From contig JANYJV010000029.1 in assembly GCA_025361725.1 (NCBI GenBank), positions 1 to 62,876 on the forward strand: DNA of 62,876 nt, written 5' to 3'. The translations under genes and the position numbers were made by a program. Source of the DNA: Acidimicrobiia bacterium. GTDB lineage: Bacteria > Actinomycetota > Acidimicrobiia > IMCC26256 > JAENVU01. The notes beneath the pieces are model-generated. The model ran no database searches, was not told where the DNA came from, and saw only the letters and a list, made by a program, of their open reading frames with translations. Shown here in pieces: positions 42,097 to 51,035 of the stretch (positions are counted from its first letter, which is position 1; each line of letters starts with the position of its first letter).

Positions 42097-45000
42097 GTCG
42101 TCGACTCCAGCGATGAGGTCGCGCCGGCAGTCCCGGCGTCCGTCTCGATGTGACCGCGGCCGCGTCCGCGTCGGCCCCGCCGTGCTGCACGCCGGAGCAG
42201 CGCACCGACGATCACGAGTTCGCCGAGCAGCGCAACCCAGCGCCACCACTGCTTGGCAAACGTGATGGGTTCGGACGCGGAGACCGAGCGGGCCGGCGCA
42301 AAGGCATTGGCCCAGCCGAAGACCGAGGTGTGTTTCACTGCCGCGCCTCGGCGGCCGCCGGCCTGCCAATCGCCCGAGTAGCCCTGTGACCAGACCACAG
42401 CATCCCGCGTGCCGGTCGCTCCCGGCGCGCGTTGGCGGAGCGCGGTCTCGCCCGTCGGCCGCGCCGCCGTGGGATTCACAAGGACCGCGCGTCCCGGCAC
42501 CCAGGCCGCGTTCTCGTACAGCGTCATGCCGGGCGCAACTTCGAGTTGGCGGAGATCGAGTTGGTGCGCCAACGCGGTCGCCAGGGGACCGCTCGCTTCC
42601 GCGTAACTCGTTGGGCCGGGGCTGGCCCGAGATGGGACGGCGATGTAGCGGACCGCCATCGGTCCGACCAAGCGCCCGAAGCGGGTCGTACGGTCGTTCC
42701 TCAGCTGGTCGACCGCGGCGTGGGCCGCGGCCACGCCGTCGCCACCGGGTGGCGCCAGACCGTCCCGGAGATCGCCCGGGCCCTCGTTCGTGAGCGCGAA
42801 GACCGTGGAACCGGCGCGGTGGAGTGCCCCAGGAACGGCCGCAGGAGCCCCGACCCACAGCACTCGGAACGGGCCGCGGTCACGCTGCGCGTGCATCCAC
42901 GACAACGTCGAGTTCCAGTCCGAGCTCGGTTGATGCCAGCGGCCGCCGGCGGTGTCACCGATGTAGGTGAAGGTGGCGAGCGCAAGACTCGCCATCGAGA
43001 CCGCAGCAAGCGCGTGACCCCATCCAAGGCCCCCGCGCTGCACCTGCTCGACGAACGCGGCCACGCCGATCCCCGCGATCAGCGCCAGTGCAAACGCGGC
43101 GGGGACGAGCAGGCCGTCGACCTCGGGACTCGCCGCTCCGAGCCACGCGGGCAGTGCAGCCAACACCCAACTCACGAGGATGATCCCCCACAGCCGCACG
43201 CACCAAAGGCCTCGTGGTCCGCTCGCCATGATCGTGACCGCCAGCCCAATGACGACGAAGGCCCAGCTCCCGAGGCCCGAGCCGTTGGGACCGATCGCGA
43301 GTCGGACGAGCGAGCCGAACGAACTCACCGGTTGGTACACGATTCCGAGCGCGCCGGCGCGGTCGCCGCCGGTGAGAAAGGCCAACGGCCACGGGAACAG
43401 CACGAGGAGTGCGAGACCGACCGTGACCACCGCGGCCCGACCCAGCGCAACCACGCCGGCGATTCCATCGCGAGTGATCGGGACAACCGCGATCACACCC
43501 AGGCCGACGACGAGCGGGAGCGCGATCGCCAGTGGCCAGAACGCGCTCATCGTCGCCACACCGAGTGCACCGAGCACCGCGATCCGTCGACGAGGCCACC
43601 GTGACTCCACGAGCCCACCCACTTGGAACAGCGCCAGCACGACGAGCGGCGCGCCGACGTACAGCGCCAGCGATCCCAGCTCGCCGCGTGCGGTGGCGTT
43701 CCGGGCGATCGGCACGATCGCGTAGACGAGGGCAGTGGTGGCGCTCGGCCAGCCTGGTCCCACCAGGGGCCGAGCGGCGCGAGCGGCGGCCAGCGCCCCC
43801 GCCGGGATGGCGGCCACGACGAGCAGCGTCCGCACCAGGTCTCCCGAACCCAATCCGACGACGCGCAGCACTGCGACCAGTGCCAGCAGCGGCGGCGCCG
43901 GCGCTTCCGTACCGAGACCGGCGTAGCGCCACTCACTCGTGAACGACCGGACGAGGTCCCCCACCCCCGGCCAGGGCATGAAGTGTCCGACCGCGGCCAC
44001 CCGGCCGAAGAGCAAACCACGCGTCCCGACCAATGCCAGCACGACGACGGCGAGAATCGTCAGCCCGCGCAGGCTGCGGAACTGCGTGGACGCCGAGTCC
44101 GCAACCGACCGACTCCGACGAGTGAGCGCGCGCATCCGGACGTCGGCTCGCAACGATGCAGTCATGTAGTTCGAGACGCGAGCGCTTCCCCGGAACTGCA
44201 GCGCGTGGATTTCCCGGTCGGAGACCACCCGCCCGGCTTGTGACCGAGCACGCGCCCGGCGGAGCGACCCGAGATCGCGGAGATTGCCGGTCCAGCCCCC
44301 CACCAAAGCACCGGCCCGGTCGCGTCGACGACGGAGGAGGAGGAACACGAGCGCTTCGGCGAAATGCATCACGAGCGCCACCGGGGCAATCCACAGCAGG
44401 CGAACGGCCGCAGTGTTGGTGAGCAGCGCCCGCACGTGGTGACGCTGTGCCAGCTTCTTGTCCAACTCTCGCGGACCGTCGGCTTCGAAGTGACCGACTC
44501 GTGCATCAGGAGCGACGATCACCCGGGCGGCGGCGAGACGCGCCCGCCAACAGAGGTCCAACGATCGTGCGCCGGGATCGCACTCCGGATCGAATCCGCC
44601 CAGTTCGGTGAAGAGGTCGGCCCGAATCAGCACACACGCGTCGCTCACGAAGAAGACGTCGCGCACGGCGTCATGTTGTTCTTGGTCGAGTTCGTCGCGT
44701 TCGATCTCGGAGTGCGGTACCCCGAATCGGTCGATGGACCAGCCGACCTCACGCAAGATCTCTGGCCGCGCGACGTCGACGAGCTTGGGCCCGATGATCG
44801 CCGCGTTGGATCGGTAGGCCTCTTCGACCAGCATCCGGACGGCACTCGGTTCGGGGACGACATCGGAGTGACAGAACAAGAGGAACGGCGCGCCGGCGAC
44901 GGTCGCAATCGCGTCGTTGGCACCGGCCGCGAAGCCCCTGACCTCCACCGATCGCACGAACGCCGTCGGCATGACCGAGGCGACCCTCGCCGCCAGATCC

Positions 45001-45212
45001 GCCTCCGTTTCGGCGATGACGAGGACGGTGAGATCCGGGTAATCAGAAGCGGCGAGCGCGCCCAGACACGCCTCGAGGTGGGGCGCCGCTTCCGCGGCGA
45101 CCACCACCGCGACCACCGCAGGCGCGACCGACTCGACAGTTGGTTCAGGGGCGTCGCCAGTTTCGGCGTCGGAAACGTCTTCTGGTTCCGTCGGCGGCAG
45201 ATCGGGGTCCAT
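42093..45212 (-). CDS. Giant GT2 glycosyltransferase with polytopic membrane domain
   Basis: The 1039-residue protein begins with an acidic 35-residue leader, then a GT-A domain (about 40-270) with DLTVLVIAETEADL, FCHSDVVPEP as the DxD-type block, GGFDPECDPGARSLDLCWRARLA as the acceptor/base region, then about 12-14 membrane helices up to residue about 760 and a periplasmic part ending near a last helix (about 995-1015). It likely adds sugars to an envelope polymer from the cytoplasmic side. The DUF5719-like partner is coupled by a GTGA overlap. Donor and acceptor unknown. Confidence 0.8.
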   Translation of the reverse strand: MDPDLPPTEPEDVSDAETGDAPEPTVESVAPAVVAVVVAAEAAPHLEACLGALAASDYPDLTVLVIAETEADLAARVASVMPTAFVRSVEVRGFAAGANDAIATVAGAPFLLFCHSDVVPEPSAVRMLVEEAYRSNAAIIGPKLVDVARPEILREVGWSIDRFGVPHSEIERDELDQEQHDAVRDVFFVSDACVLIRADLFTELGGFDPECDPGARSLDLCWRARLAAARVIVAPDARVGHFEADGPRELDKKLAQRHHVRALLTNTAAVRLLWIAPVALVMHFAEALVFLLLRRRRDRAGALVGGWTGNLRDLGSLRRARARSQAGRVVSDREIHALQFRGSARVSNYMTASLRADVRMRALTRRSRSVADSASTQFRSLRGLTILAVVVLALVGTRGLLFGRVAAVGHFMPWPGVGDLVRSFTSEWRYAGLGTEAPAPPLLALVAVLRVVGLGSGDLVRTLLVVAAIPAGALAAARAARPLVGPGWPSATTALVYAIVPIARNATARGELGSLALYVGAPLVVLALFQVGGLVESRWPRRRIAVLGALGVATMSAFWPLAIALPLVVGLGVIAVVPITRDGIAGVVALGRAAVVTVGLALLVLFPWPLAFLTGGDRAGALGIVYQPVSSFGSLVRLAIGPNGSGLGSWAFVVIGLAVTIMASGPRGLWCVRLWGIILVSWVLAALPAWLGAASPEVDGLLVPAAFALALIAGIGVAAFVEQVQRGGLGWGHALAAVSMASLALATFTYIGDTAGGRWHQPSSDWNSTLSWMHAQRDRGPFRVLWVGAPAAVPGALHRAGSTVFALTNEGPGDLRDGLAPPGGDGVAAAHAAVDQLRNDRTTRFGRLVGPMAVRYIAVPSRASPGPTSYAEASGPLATALAHQLDLRQLEVAPGMTLYENAAWVPGRAVLVNPTAARPTGETALRQRAPGATGTRDAVVWSQGYSGDWQAGGRRGAAVKHTSVFGWANAFAPARSVSASEPITFAKQWWRWVALLGELVIVGALLRRAARRGRRGRGRGHIETDAGTAGATSSLESTT

Positions 45213-45330
45213 CAGCGGGCCGAGCCTACAAGTGGGACCTCTGGTCGCTATGGGTTCAGATATCGCCCGGACCCGGCCAAATCCCTCCCGACCTGCGGTT
45301 TTGGGACGATGCCTCGGTCGCCGCCGCCGG

Positions 45331-45378
45331 TGACGATCGTCACGAGTGCTTGCAATAGTTAGCACCTTGCTGTATGGT
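45331..45378 (+). promoter_or_regulatory. Promoter with upstream perfect palindrome
   Basis: TTGCAA (45350-45355) and TATGGT (45373-45378) are separated by 17 bases, a strong sigma-70-type promoter reading into the 137-residue gene. Immediately upstream, TGACGATCGTCA (45331-45342) is a perfect 12-bp palindrome; GTGCT (45346-45350) and AGCAC (45361-45365) form a second looser inverted repeat across the -35 box. The layout suggests regulator binding at the promoter. Confidence 0.6.
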
Positions 45379-45432
45379 GTGAGCACAACGGAGGACACCG
45401 GTCCCCCGAAAGTTTCCCGCCAAGGAGCCCTC

Positions 45433-45846
45433 ATGGAACTCGACCTTCGCAAGACTGCCGCCGATGCCGCCTACATCGCCGTTGGCGCCGGAGTCCTCGG
45501 CTTCCAGCAAGCCCAAGTGCGTCGCCGCGAGGCGGGCGACCGCATCGTCACCATTGCCAAGGATGCCCAGGGCCTGATCGAGAGCCAGACCGACGCACTT
45601 CGCAGTCGGGTGACCGACACTGCGACCGTCGGGTTCGGTTCGGCAACCACCACCCTGAAGACCCTCGACCCCCGTCAGTGGGCGGAGCCGGTTCTCGGTG
45701 ATGTCAAGCAGCGCGTCGAGCCGGTCATCGAGCAACTCAAGGGCATCTCGGTCACCGCGCCCGTGCAGGCGATCCCCGAGCAGCTGAGCAAGGCCGTCGA
45801 GATCGGCAAGGCCCGGGTGCAGGCATTGCGCGGCCAGTCCAACTGA
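45433..45846 (+). CDS. Small helical protein of unknown function
   Basis: The 137-residue product starts MELDLRKTAADAAYIAVGAG, has a hydrophobic patch around residue 15-25 and is otherwise helical and charged, with coiled-coil-like stretches (about 30-60 and 85-130). It recalls small actinobacterial cell-surface/heparin-binding-like or phasin-like proteins, but I cannot name a family. AAGGAG precedes ATG 45433 and its promoter is the clearest in the window. Two terminator hairpins follow. Confidence 0.7.
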   Translation: MELDLRKTAADAAYIAVGAGVLGFQQAQVRRREAGDRIVTIAKDAQGLIESQTDALRSRVTDTATVGFGSATTTLKTLDPRQWAEPVLGDVKQRVEPVIEQLKGISVTAPVQAIPEQLSKAVEIGKARVQALRGQSN

Positions 45847-45862
45847 TCAACCGCGACGTTCT

Positions 45863-45929
45863 CCTTCGGCGAACCCCCCGTCGCCGAAGGGAGGGCGGAG
45901 CCCAGCGACCCCCGCTTCGGCGGGGGTCG
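45863..45929 (+). terminator. Twin terminator hairpins
   Basis: The first stem pairs CCTTCGGCGA (45863-45872) with TCGCCGAAGG (45881-45890). The second pairs CGACCCCCGC (45906-45915) with GCGGGGGTCG (45920-45929) across a TTCG tetraloop, followed by TTGTGG. Both follow the small helical protein gene. Confidence 0.8.
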
Positions 45930-45997
45930 TTGTGGTTCCGGGCCCGATTGGGAGCCACGTTCGATCTCAAACCCGCGGACTCCCTACGCTGCGGCGG

Positions 45998-46936
45998 ATG
46001 ATTGCGGCGTTGGCGGGTGGAGTCGGAGCGGCGCGGTTCCTGCGCGGCCTGGTGCGAGTCGTCGATCCGGCCTCGGTCACCGTGATCGTCAACACCGCCG
46101 ACGACGACCGGTTCCACGGTCTGAACGTCTCACCGGACCTGGACACGGTCACGTACACCTTGGCCGGCGCCGAACATCCCGAGCAAGGGTGGGGTCTCGC
46201 CGGCGAGACCTTCACGGCGATGGACGCACTCGATCGCTACGGCGCGGACACCTGGTTCCGTCTCGGCGACCACGACCTTGCGACCCACCTCTATCGCACG
46301 CGCCGACTCGACGAAGGTGCCACGCTGACCGAGGTCACCGCCGAGATCACCGCAGCGTGGGGCGTGGTGCCCCGTGTCGTTCCGATGTCCGACGATCGGG
46401 TGGCGACCCGGGTCACAGTGCGACGACCGAGCGGCGAGATCGAAGTTCTCTCGATGCAGGAATGGTTCGTTCGCGAACGGGCGAACCCACCGGTCGTCGC
46501 GGTCGACTTCGCCGGCGCGTCCACCGCGAGCCCCGGCCCGGACGTGCTCCGCGCCATCGAGGACGCCGAGACCATCCTCGTCTGTCCGTCCAATCCCGTG
46601 ATCTCCATCGGACCGATCCTTGCGGTCCCCGGTATCCGGGAGGCATTGATCGGTCGGCGCGAACGCGTGGTCGGGGTGAGCCCGATCATCGCAGGCGCAC
46701 CGGTCAAGGGCCCGGCCGATCGCTTGATGGATCCGCTCGGCATCGAAGTCAGCTGCGTGGGGGTGGCACGGGCGTACGCGGAGTTCTGCGGCACGCTGGT
46801 CATCGACTCCGGCGACGCCATGCGGGCGGCGGAAGTCGAAGCTGCGGGCATGCGGGTGGTCGTTGCCGACACCCTGATGCGAGACGCCAGGGTCGCGGCG
46901 GCGCTCGCACAGCACACACTCAACGCCGTCGCTTGA
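45998..46936 (+). CDS. cofD: 2-phospho-L-lactate (or PEP) transferase, F420 biosynthesis
   Basis: The 312-residue protein opens [20 protein letters not shown], the CofD/FbiA nucleotide-binding start, with [33 protein letters not shown] and [16 protein letters not shown] as further family blocks. It transfers the 2-phospholactate or phosphoenolpyruvate group onto the deazaflavin FO to make (dehydro-)F420-0. It is the first gene of a cofD-cofE-nitroreductase unit, overlapping cofE by 1 nt. The F420 enzyme at 12.4 kb is a possible user. Confidence 0.95.
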   Translation: MIAALAGGVGAARFLRGLVRVVDPASVTVIVNTADDDRFHGLNVSPDLDTVTYTLAGAEHPEQGWGLAGETFTAMDALDRYGADTWFRLGDHDLATHLYRTRRLDEGATLTEVTAEITAAWGVVPRVVPMSDDRVATRVTVRRPSGEIEVLSMQEWFVRERANPPVVAVDFAGASTASPGPDVLRAIEDAETILVCPSNPVISIGPILAVPGIREALIGRRERVVGVSPIIAGAPVKGPADRLMDPLGIEVSCVGVARAYAEFCGTLVIDSGDAMRAAEVEAAGMRVVVADTLMRDARVAAALAQHTLNAVA

Positions 46937-47646
46937 TGCCGGCGCTCCACATCATCCCGATCGAGGGAATCGGTGAGGTCCGCCCGGACGATCGGCTCGG
47001 TCCGATGATCATCAATGCCGCGGCCGCCCAGGACACGCCATTGATGGATCACGATTGCCTCGTGGTGACGCAGAAGATCGTGTCCAAGGCCGAGAACCGG
47101 CTGGTCCCACTCGATCACGCCGACTTCACGGCGCGCGCCGAGATCATCGACTCGGAGTCAGTCCGCGTGCTCCGACGCCGTGGCGATCTCGTCATCAGCG
47201 AGACCCGCCACGGTTTCATCTGCGCCAACGCCGGCATCGACCTGTCCAACGTCGATTCCGGCTTCGCGGCGCTCCTCCCCGTCGACAGTGACCGCTCCGC
47301 GCACCGCATCCGCAACTCGGTTCGCGCCGAAGTGGGAGTGGACGTCGGCGTGGTGGTCTCGGACACGTTCGGTCGGCCGTGGCGGCACGGCCTCACCGAC
47401 GTTGCCATCGGCGTCGCGGGCATCGCCGCGGTCGTCGACCTGCGGGGCGGGACCGATGACCGCGGGCAAGCGCTGCGCGTCACCGAGGTGGCGCTCGCCG
47501 ATGAGATCGCTGCGGCCGCCGAACTGGTGATGGGCAAGGCGGCGGGCATTCCTGTCGCGATCGTGCGTGGTCTTGAGGCCAGCTGGTTTCGCGACGGATC
47601 GGTGCGAGAACTGATCCGCCCCGCCCAAGACGACTTGTTCCGATGA
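46936..47646 (+). CDS. cofE: Coenzyme F420-0:L-glutamate ligase
   Basis: The 236-residue CofE has [37 protein letters not shown], the ETRHGFICANAGIDLSNV block and DTFGRPWRHGLTDVAIG, which bind GTP, metal and the F420-0 substrate. It adds the first glutamates to F420-0. In mycobacteria this enzyme is fused to a nitroreductase-fold domain as FbiB; here the second activity is encoded by the next gene, overlapping by 4 nt (ATGA). Confidence 0.95.
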   Translation: MPALHIIPIEGIGEVRPDDRLGPMIINAAAAQDTPLMDHDCLVVTQKIVSKAENRLVPLDHADFTARAEIIDSESVRVLRRRGDLVISETRHGFICANAGIDLSNVDSGFAALLPVDSDRSAHRIRNSVRAEVGVDVGVVVSDTFGRPWRHGLTDVAIGVAGIAAVVDLRGGTDDRGQALRVTEVALADEIAAAAELVMGKAAGIPVAIVRGLEASWFRDGSVRELIRPAQDDLFR

Positions 47647-48251
47647 CGACGATTCCCGCGTTCATCGACGCGCGCCGCTCCATCCGATCGTTCACCAATG
47701 AACCGGTTGCGCTCGATGCGTTGGATGCACTCGTCGTGGCCGCGTGTAGCGCGCCTGCCCCCCACCACTCACGTCCATGGCGCTTCGTCGTGGTGCACAC
47801 CGATGACGCGAAACAGCGGTTGGCGGCAGGGATGGGGGCCTGCTGGCGCGCGGATCTCGGTGCCGACGGCGTGGATCCGAGCCGCATCGACGAACTCGTC
47901 TCGCGTTCACACGAGAAGATCATCGAAGCGCCGGCGCTGGTGCTCGGGTGTCTCACCTGGGACGGTCTCGACCGCTACCCGGACGCCGATCGCCAGCGGG
48001 CCGAGTGGGGAATGGCGCTGCTGTCGCTCGGCGCGGCGGTCGAGAACCTGATGCTGGCCGCGGCGGCGAGCGATCTCGCGTCGTGCTGGGTCGCGGCGCC
48101 GATCTTCTGTCCCGAAGCGGCGCGAGACGCGCTCGGGTTGGCTGAACACTGGCTCCCGCACGCGCTGGTGATGGTGGGGTACCCCGACCCCGACTATGTG
48201 GGTCGACCGCGGCCACCGGTCCCGCTCGAGGATCTACGCGCGACCCGCTGA
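47643..48251 (+). CDS. Nitroreductase-family protein, FbiB C-terminal domain homologue
   Basis: The 202-residue FMN-binding nitroreductase-like protein has RRSIRSFTNEPV, APHHSRPWRFVVV and the SLGAAVENLMLAAAASDLASCW segment typical of the FbiB C-terminal domain, which reduces dehydro-F420-0. Its ATG overlaps the cofE stop. I infer the same reductase role, so that the two-domain FbiB is split here into separate, coupled genes. Confidence 0.85.
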   Translation: MTTIPAFIDARRSIRSFTNEPVALDALDALVVAACSAPAPHHSRPWRFVVVHTDDAKQRLAAGMGACWRADLGADGVDPSRIDELVSRSHEKIIEAPALVLGCLTWDGLDRYPDADRQRAEWGMALLSLGAAVENLMLAAAASDLASCWVAAPIFCPEAARDALGLAEHWLPHALVMVGYPDPDYVGRPRPPVPLEDLRATR

Positions 48252-48267
48252 CGGCCGCGTCACCGCA

Positions 48268-49209
48268 TCAGCCGCGACGCTCCCGGAACCACTCGATGGT
48301 GCGCGAGACGCCCTCGTCCAGCGACGTGAACGGCTTCCAGCCCAGTTCGGTGCCGGCGCGATCGATGGCGAGTGCCGACCGATCGAGTTCGCCGGCTCGC
48401 GCCGCCGCGTAGTTCGGAGTGTCCGTGTACCCGGTGGCGCGCGACATCGACGCGTACAAGTCGTTCACGCTCGTTTCGTCGCCGGTTCCGATGTTGATGA
48501 TCCCCTCGCCCCGCTCCGCCGCGCGTGTCAAGGCGTCCACGACGTCGTCCACATAGACGAAGTCGCGGGTCTGGTCGCCGGTACCGAAGATCGTGGGGCG
48601 CCGGCGCTCGAGGAACAGGCCGGTGAAGATGGCCACCACGCCGGCCTCTCCGTGGGGATCCTGGCGGGGTCCGTACACGTTCGCAAACGCCGTCGCGGCG
48701 TAGTTCAGTCCGTGGATCTGGTGGTAGTAGTGGAGATAGTCGCCGCCCGCTTTCTTGGCGACGCCGTAGGGCGATTCGGGACGCTGCGGATGCGTCTCCG
48801 GGGTCGGAATCTGCGTCGGGCTGCCGTAAATAGTGCCGCCCGAACTCGCGAATACGACCTTTTTGACCTTCGCAGCCAGCGCCCCCTGAAACACGTTGAG
48901 CGCACCGATGACGTTGACCTCAGCGTCGAACTGGGGCTTGGCCACCGACACCCGAACGTCCGCTTGAGCCGCAAGGTGAAACACCACGTCCGGTTTGCGG
49001 GATTCGATCAATTCGGTGATCGCGGCGTTGCGGATATCGATCCGGTGGAACGAGAACCGGCGATCCCCGACGGACCGCGCGTCCGCGAGGTTCGCAAGCG
49101 TTCCGCTCGAGAGGTCGTCGGCGACATCGACCGACCAACCGTCGGCGAGGAGGCGGTCCGCCAGCGTCGATCCGATGAAACCCGCTCCGCCCGTGATGAA
49201 CGCCTTCAC
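48268..49209 (-). CDS. NAD-dependent sugar epimerase (UDP-glucose 4-epimerase-like)
   Basis: The 313-residue extended SDR has GGAGFIGS (7-14), the catalytic Ser in FASSGGTIYG and Tyr/Lys in YGVAKK (about 147-152), and RDFVYVDDVVDA. It resembles GalE-type 4-epimerases and related nucleotide-sugar enzymes. GTG 49209 overlaps the stop of the nucleotidyltransferase gene by 4 nt. It is the last gene of the envelope operon. Substrate not decided. Confidence 0.82.
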   Translation of the reverse strand: MKAFITGGAGFIGSTLADRLLADGWSVDVADDLSSGTLANLADARSVGDRRFSFHRIDIRNAAITELIESRKPDVVFHLAAQADVRVSVAKPQFDAEVNVIGALNVFQGALAAKVKKVVFASSGGTIYGSPTQIPTPETHPQRPESPYGVAKKAGGDYLHYYHQIHGLNYAATAFANVYGPRQDPHGEAGVVAIFTGLFLERRRPTIFGTGDQTRDFVYVDDVVDALTRAAERGEGIINIGTGDETSVNDLYASMSRATGYTDTPNYAAARAGELDRSALAIDRAGTELGWKPFTSLDEGVSRTIEWFRERRG

Positions 49210-50210
49210 GCTTCTGCCTTTCCATCAAGCCGGGCGTCGGGGCCCAGCACCACTCCATCGAGTTCCGCACCCGCGTCCACGGCGGTGTCCGCCAGCACCA
49301 CGCTGTCCGTGACCACCGCACCGGCACCGATGGACGCACGCGGCCCGACCACACTGGACGCCACGCGCGCGCGGGGTTCGACGGTCGAGTCGCTCCCGAT
49401 GAGCACCGGCGCGATGAGAGTTGCGTCCGACGCGATCAACGCCCCCGGCTCGATCCATACCCCCGGCTCACGCTCGACGGCGGTGGGCGTGGGCGGGAGT
49501 CCGGCCTTGCCTTCGAGGACGTCCATCTGCGCTTCGAGATATTTCGTGGGCGTACCGATGTCCAGCCAGTAACCCTCGGACCGCATCGCGTACAGCTGCC
49601 CCGGTCGCTCCAACATTCTCGGGAAGGTCTCCCGCTCGATCGACACGTTGAGGCGGAGCGGAATCGACGAGAGCACCGAGGGTTCCAAGACGTAGGTGCC
49701 GGCATTGATCCAGTTGGTGGGGGCCTGGTCGCGGAGGGGCTTTTCGACGAAGGCGATCACCTCGCCGTCCTCCCGGGTCGGCACCACGCCGAACGCCGAA
49801 GGGTCATCGACGCGCGCCAGTGAGATCGTCGCCTCCGCACCGTGCGACTCGTGAAAATCGACGAACGCGCCGAGATCGAGATCGGTCAGGACGTCACCGT
49901 TACACACCAACACCCGTTCGTTGATGCCGTCCGCGGCGAAGCGGATGCCACCGGCCGTGCCGAGTGGCTCGTGCTCGACGACGAACCGCAGCTTCATATC
50001 GCCGAAGCGCTCGTCGGAGAAATGGTCGGTGAAGGCCTCGGGGAGATAGCCGAGTGACAACACCGCTTCGTCCACGCCGTAACGCGCCAACCAGGTCAAC
50101 TGGCGCTCGAGGAACGCGACGTTGGCGATGGGCAGCAGTGGCTTCGGGGTCGTGTACGTCAGTGGTCGAAGGCGGGTGCCCGCCCCTCCGACGAGGACGA
50201 CAGCTTTCAC
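49206..50210 (-). CDS. Sugar-1-phosphate nucleotidyltransferase (ManC/GDP-mannose pyrophosphorylase type)
   Basis: The 334-residue protein opens VKAVVLVGGAGTRLRPLTYTTPKPLLP, the nucleotide-binding loop of the family, with CNGDVLTDLDLG (DxD-like metal site), VEKP near residue 150 and a C-terminal left-handed beta-helix of hexapeptide repeats (about 250-334). It most likely makes GDP-mannose from mannose-1-phosphate, matching manB and the isomerases at 30 kb; UDP- or dTDP-sugars are alternatives. It overlaps both neighbours by 4 nt. Confidence 0.85.
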   Translation of the reverse strand: MKAVVLVGGAGTRLRPLTYTTPKPLLPIANVAFLERQLTWLARYGVDEAVLSLGYLPEAFTDHFSDERFGDMKLRFVVEHEPLGTAGGIRFAADGINERVLVCNGDVLTDLDLGAFVDFHESHGAEATISLARVDDPSAFGVVPTREDGEVIAFVEKPLRDQAPTNWINAGTYVLEPSVLSSIPLRLNVSIERETFPRMLERPGQLYAMRSEGYWLDIGTPTKYLEAQMDVLEGKAGLPPTPTAVEREPGVWIEPGALIASDATLIAPVLIGSDSTVEPRARVASSVVGPRASIGAGAVVTDSVVLADTAVDAGAELDGVVLGPDARLDGKAEA

Positions 50211-51022
50211 GGCTTGGACGTGGGGGTGCTGCTGGAAGCAGTCGAGGACGGCGGTGCCGAAGCCGGGGCGGTTGACCCCGCGGGCGTCGAGCTCGGCGTG
50301 GACGCGGCCGGAGCCGACGCCGGGATTGCCGACTTTCCGTTCAAGTCGTTGATGTTGGCCAGCGCAGCGTCCGAACCCGGCGGCTGATCGAGGGCAGCGC
50401 CCTTGGGCAGGAAGTACACCGCGATGAGGTCGCCGTTGGCCATGTGGTAGTCCGCCGGATTGCCGGACCGCGCCGTCTTGGGCCACGGCTTCCCGAACTT
50501 CCCGACCTTGTACTGCACCACCCCCGGCTTCTTCAGCTTCGGGCACTGTTTGCCGTTCGTGTACTCCGCGTTCGGGACCCACTGCAACCAGAGCTTGATC
50601 GAGGTCGCCGTGAGCTGCGTCTGCGCGTACCCGAGGTAGCGGCCGAGCGTGGCCTTCGAACCGGACTCGTCGCTCCCGAACGGGTGGTCGTGAACGAGGT
50701 AGTCGGCGTGCGAGTGGATGCCGGCGCGTGGCGTGGCGTTCTGGTCGTTGCTGCCATTCCGGCCCTCGAATGCCGGGACCGGCGGCTCCCATGTGCCGCA
50801 GAGGTTGACGCCGAGGTACGCGTGGAGGTGGTCGCCGATCTTGGGCGCCACCTGGGCCCGACCCTGGCGGTCGTTGTAGCTGAGGACGACAAGCAGCGTC
50901 CCCAGGGTCACCAACGCAATGGTGGTGATCATCCAGCCGCGAGATGCGCCGGCCCGCTTCGGACGTCGCACCTTCGATCGGACGTGGGCGCGGCTGTATT
51001 TACTGGGTTTCGGTTTGGCCAT
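50207..51022 (-). CDS. DUF3105-family membrane-anchored protein
   Basis: The 271-residue product has a basic N-terminus, one membrane helix (about 30-48), an extracellular domain with IHSHADYLVHDHPF and DYHMANGDLIAVYFLP, and a Ser/Thr/Pro/Ala-rich tail. This matches DUF3105, an uncharacterised family with clustered His and Cys that may bind a metal. It is inside the envelope gene series, 13 nt downstream of the WbbL-like gene start region and overlapping the nucleotidyltransferase by 4 nt. Confidence 0.75.
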   Translation of the reverse strand: MAKPKPSKYSRAHVRSKVRRPKRAGASRGWMITTIALVTLGTLLVVLSYNDRQGRAQVAPKIGDHLHAYLGVNLCGTWEPPVPAFEGRNGSNDQNATPRAGIHSHADYLVHDHPFGSDESGSKATLGRYLGYAQTQLTATSIKLWLQWVPNAEYTNGKQCPKLKKPGVVQYKVGKFGKPWPKTARSGNPADYHMANGDLIAVYFLPKGAALDQPPGSDAALANINDLNGKSAIPASAPAASTPSSTPAGSTAPASAPPSSTASSSTPTSKP

Positions 51023-51035
51023 GGCGGGCGTCAGG

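Noticed and set aside
45346..45380. Possible CIRCE (HrcA) operator near the 45.35 kb promoter
   Set aside because: Only the GTGCT/AGCAC core is inverted; the TTAGCACTC-N9-GAGTGCTAA consensus is not met and the gene is not a chaperone.
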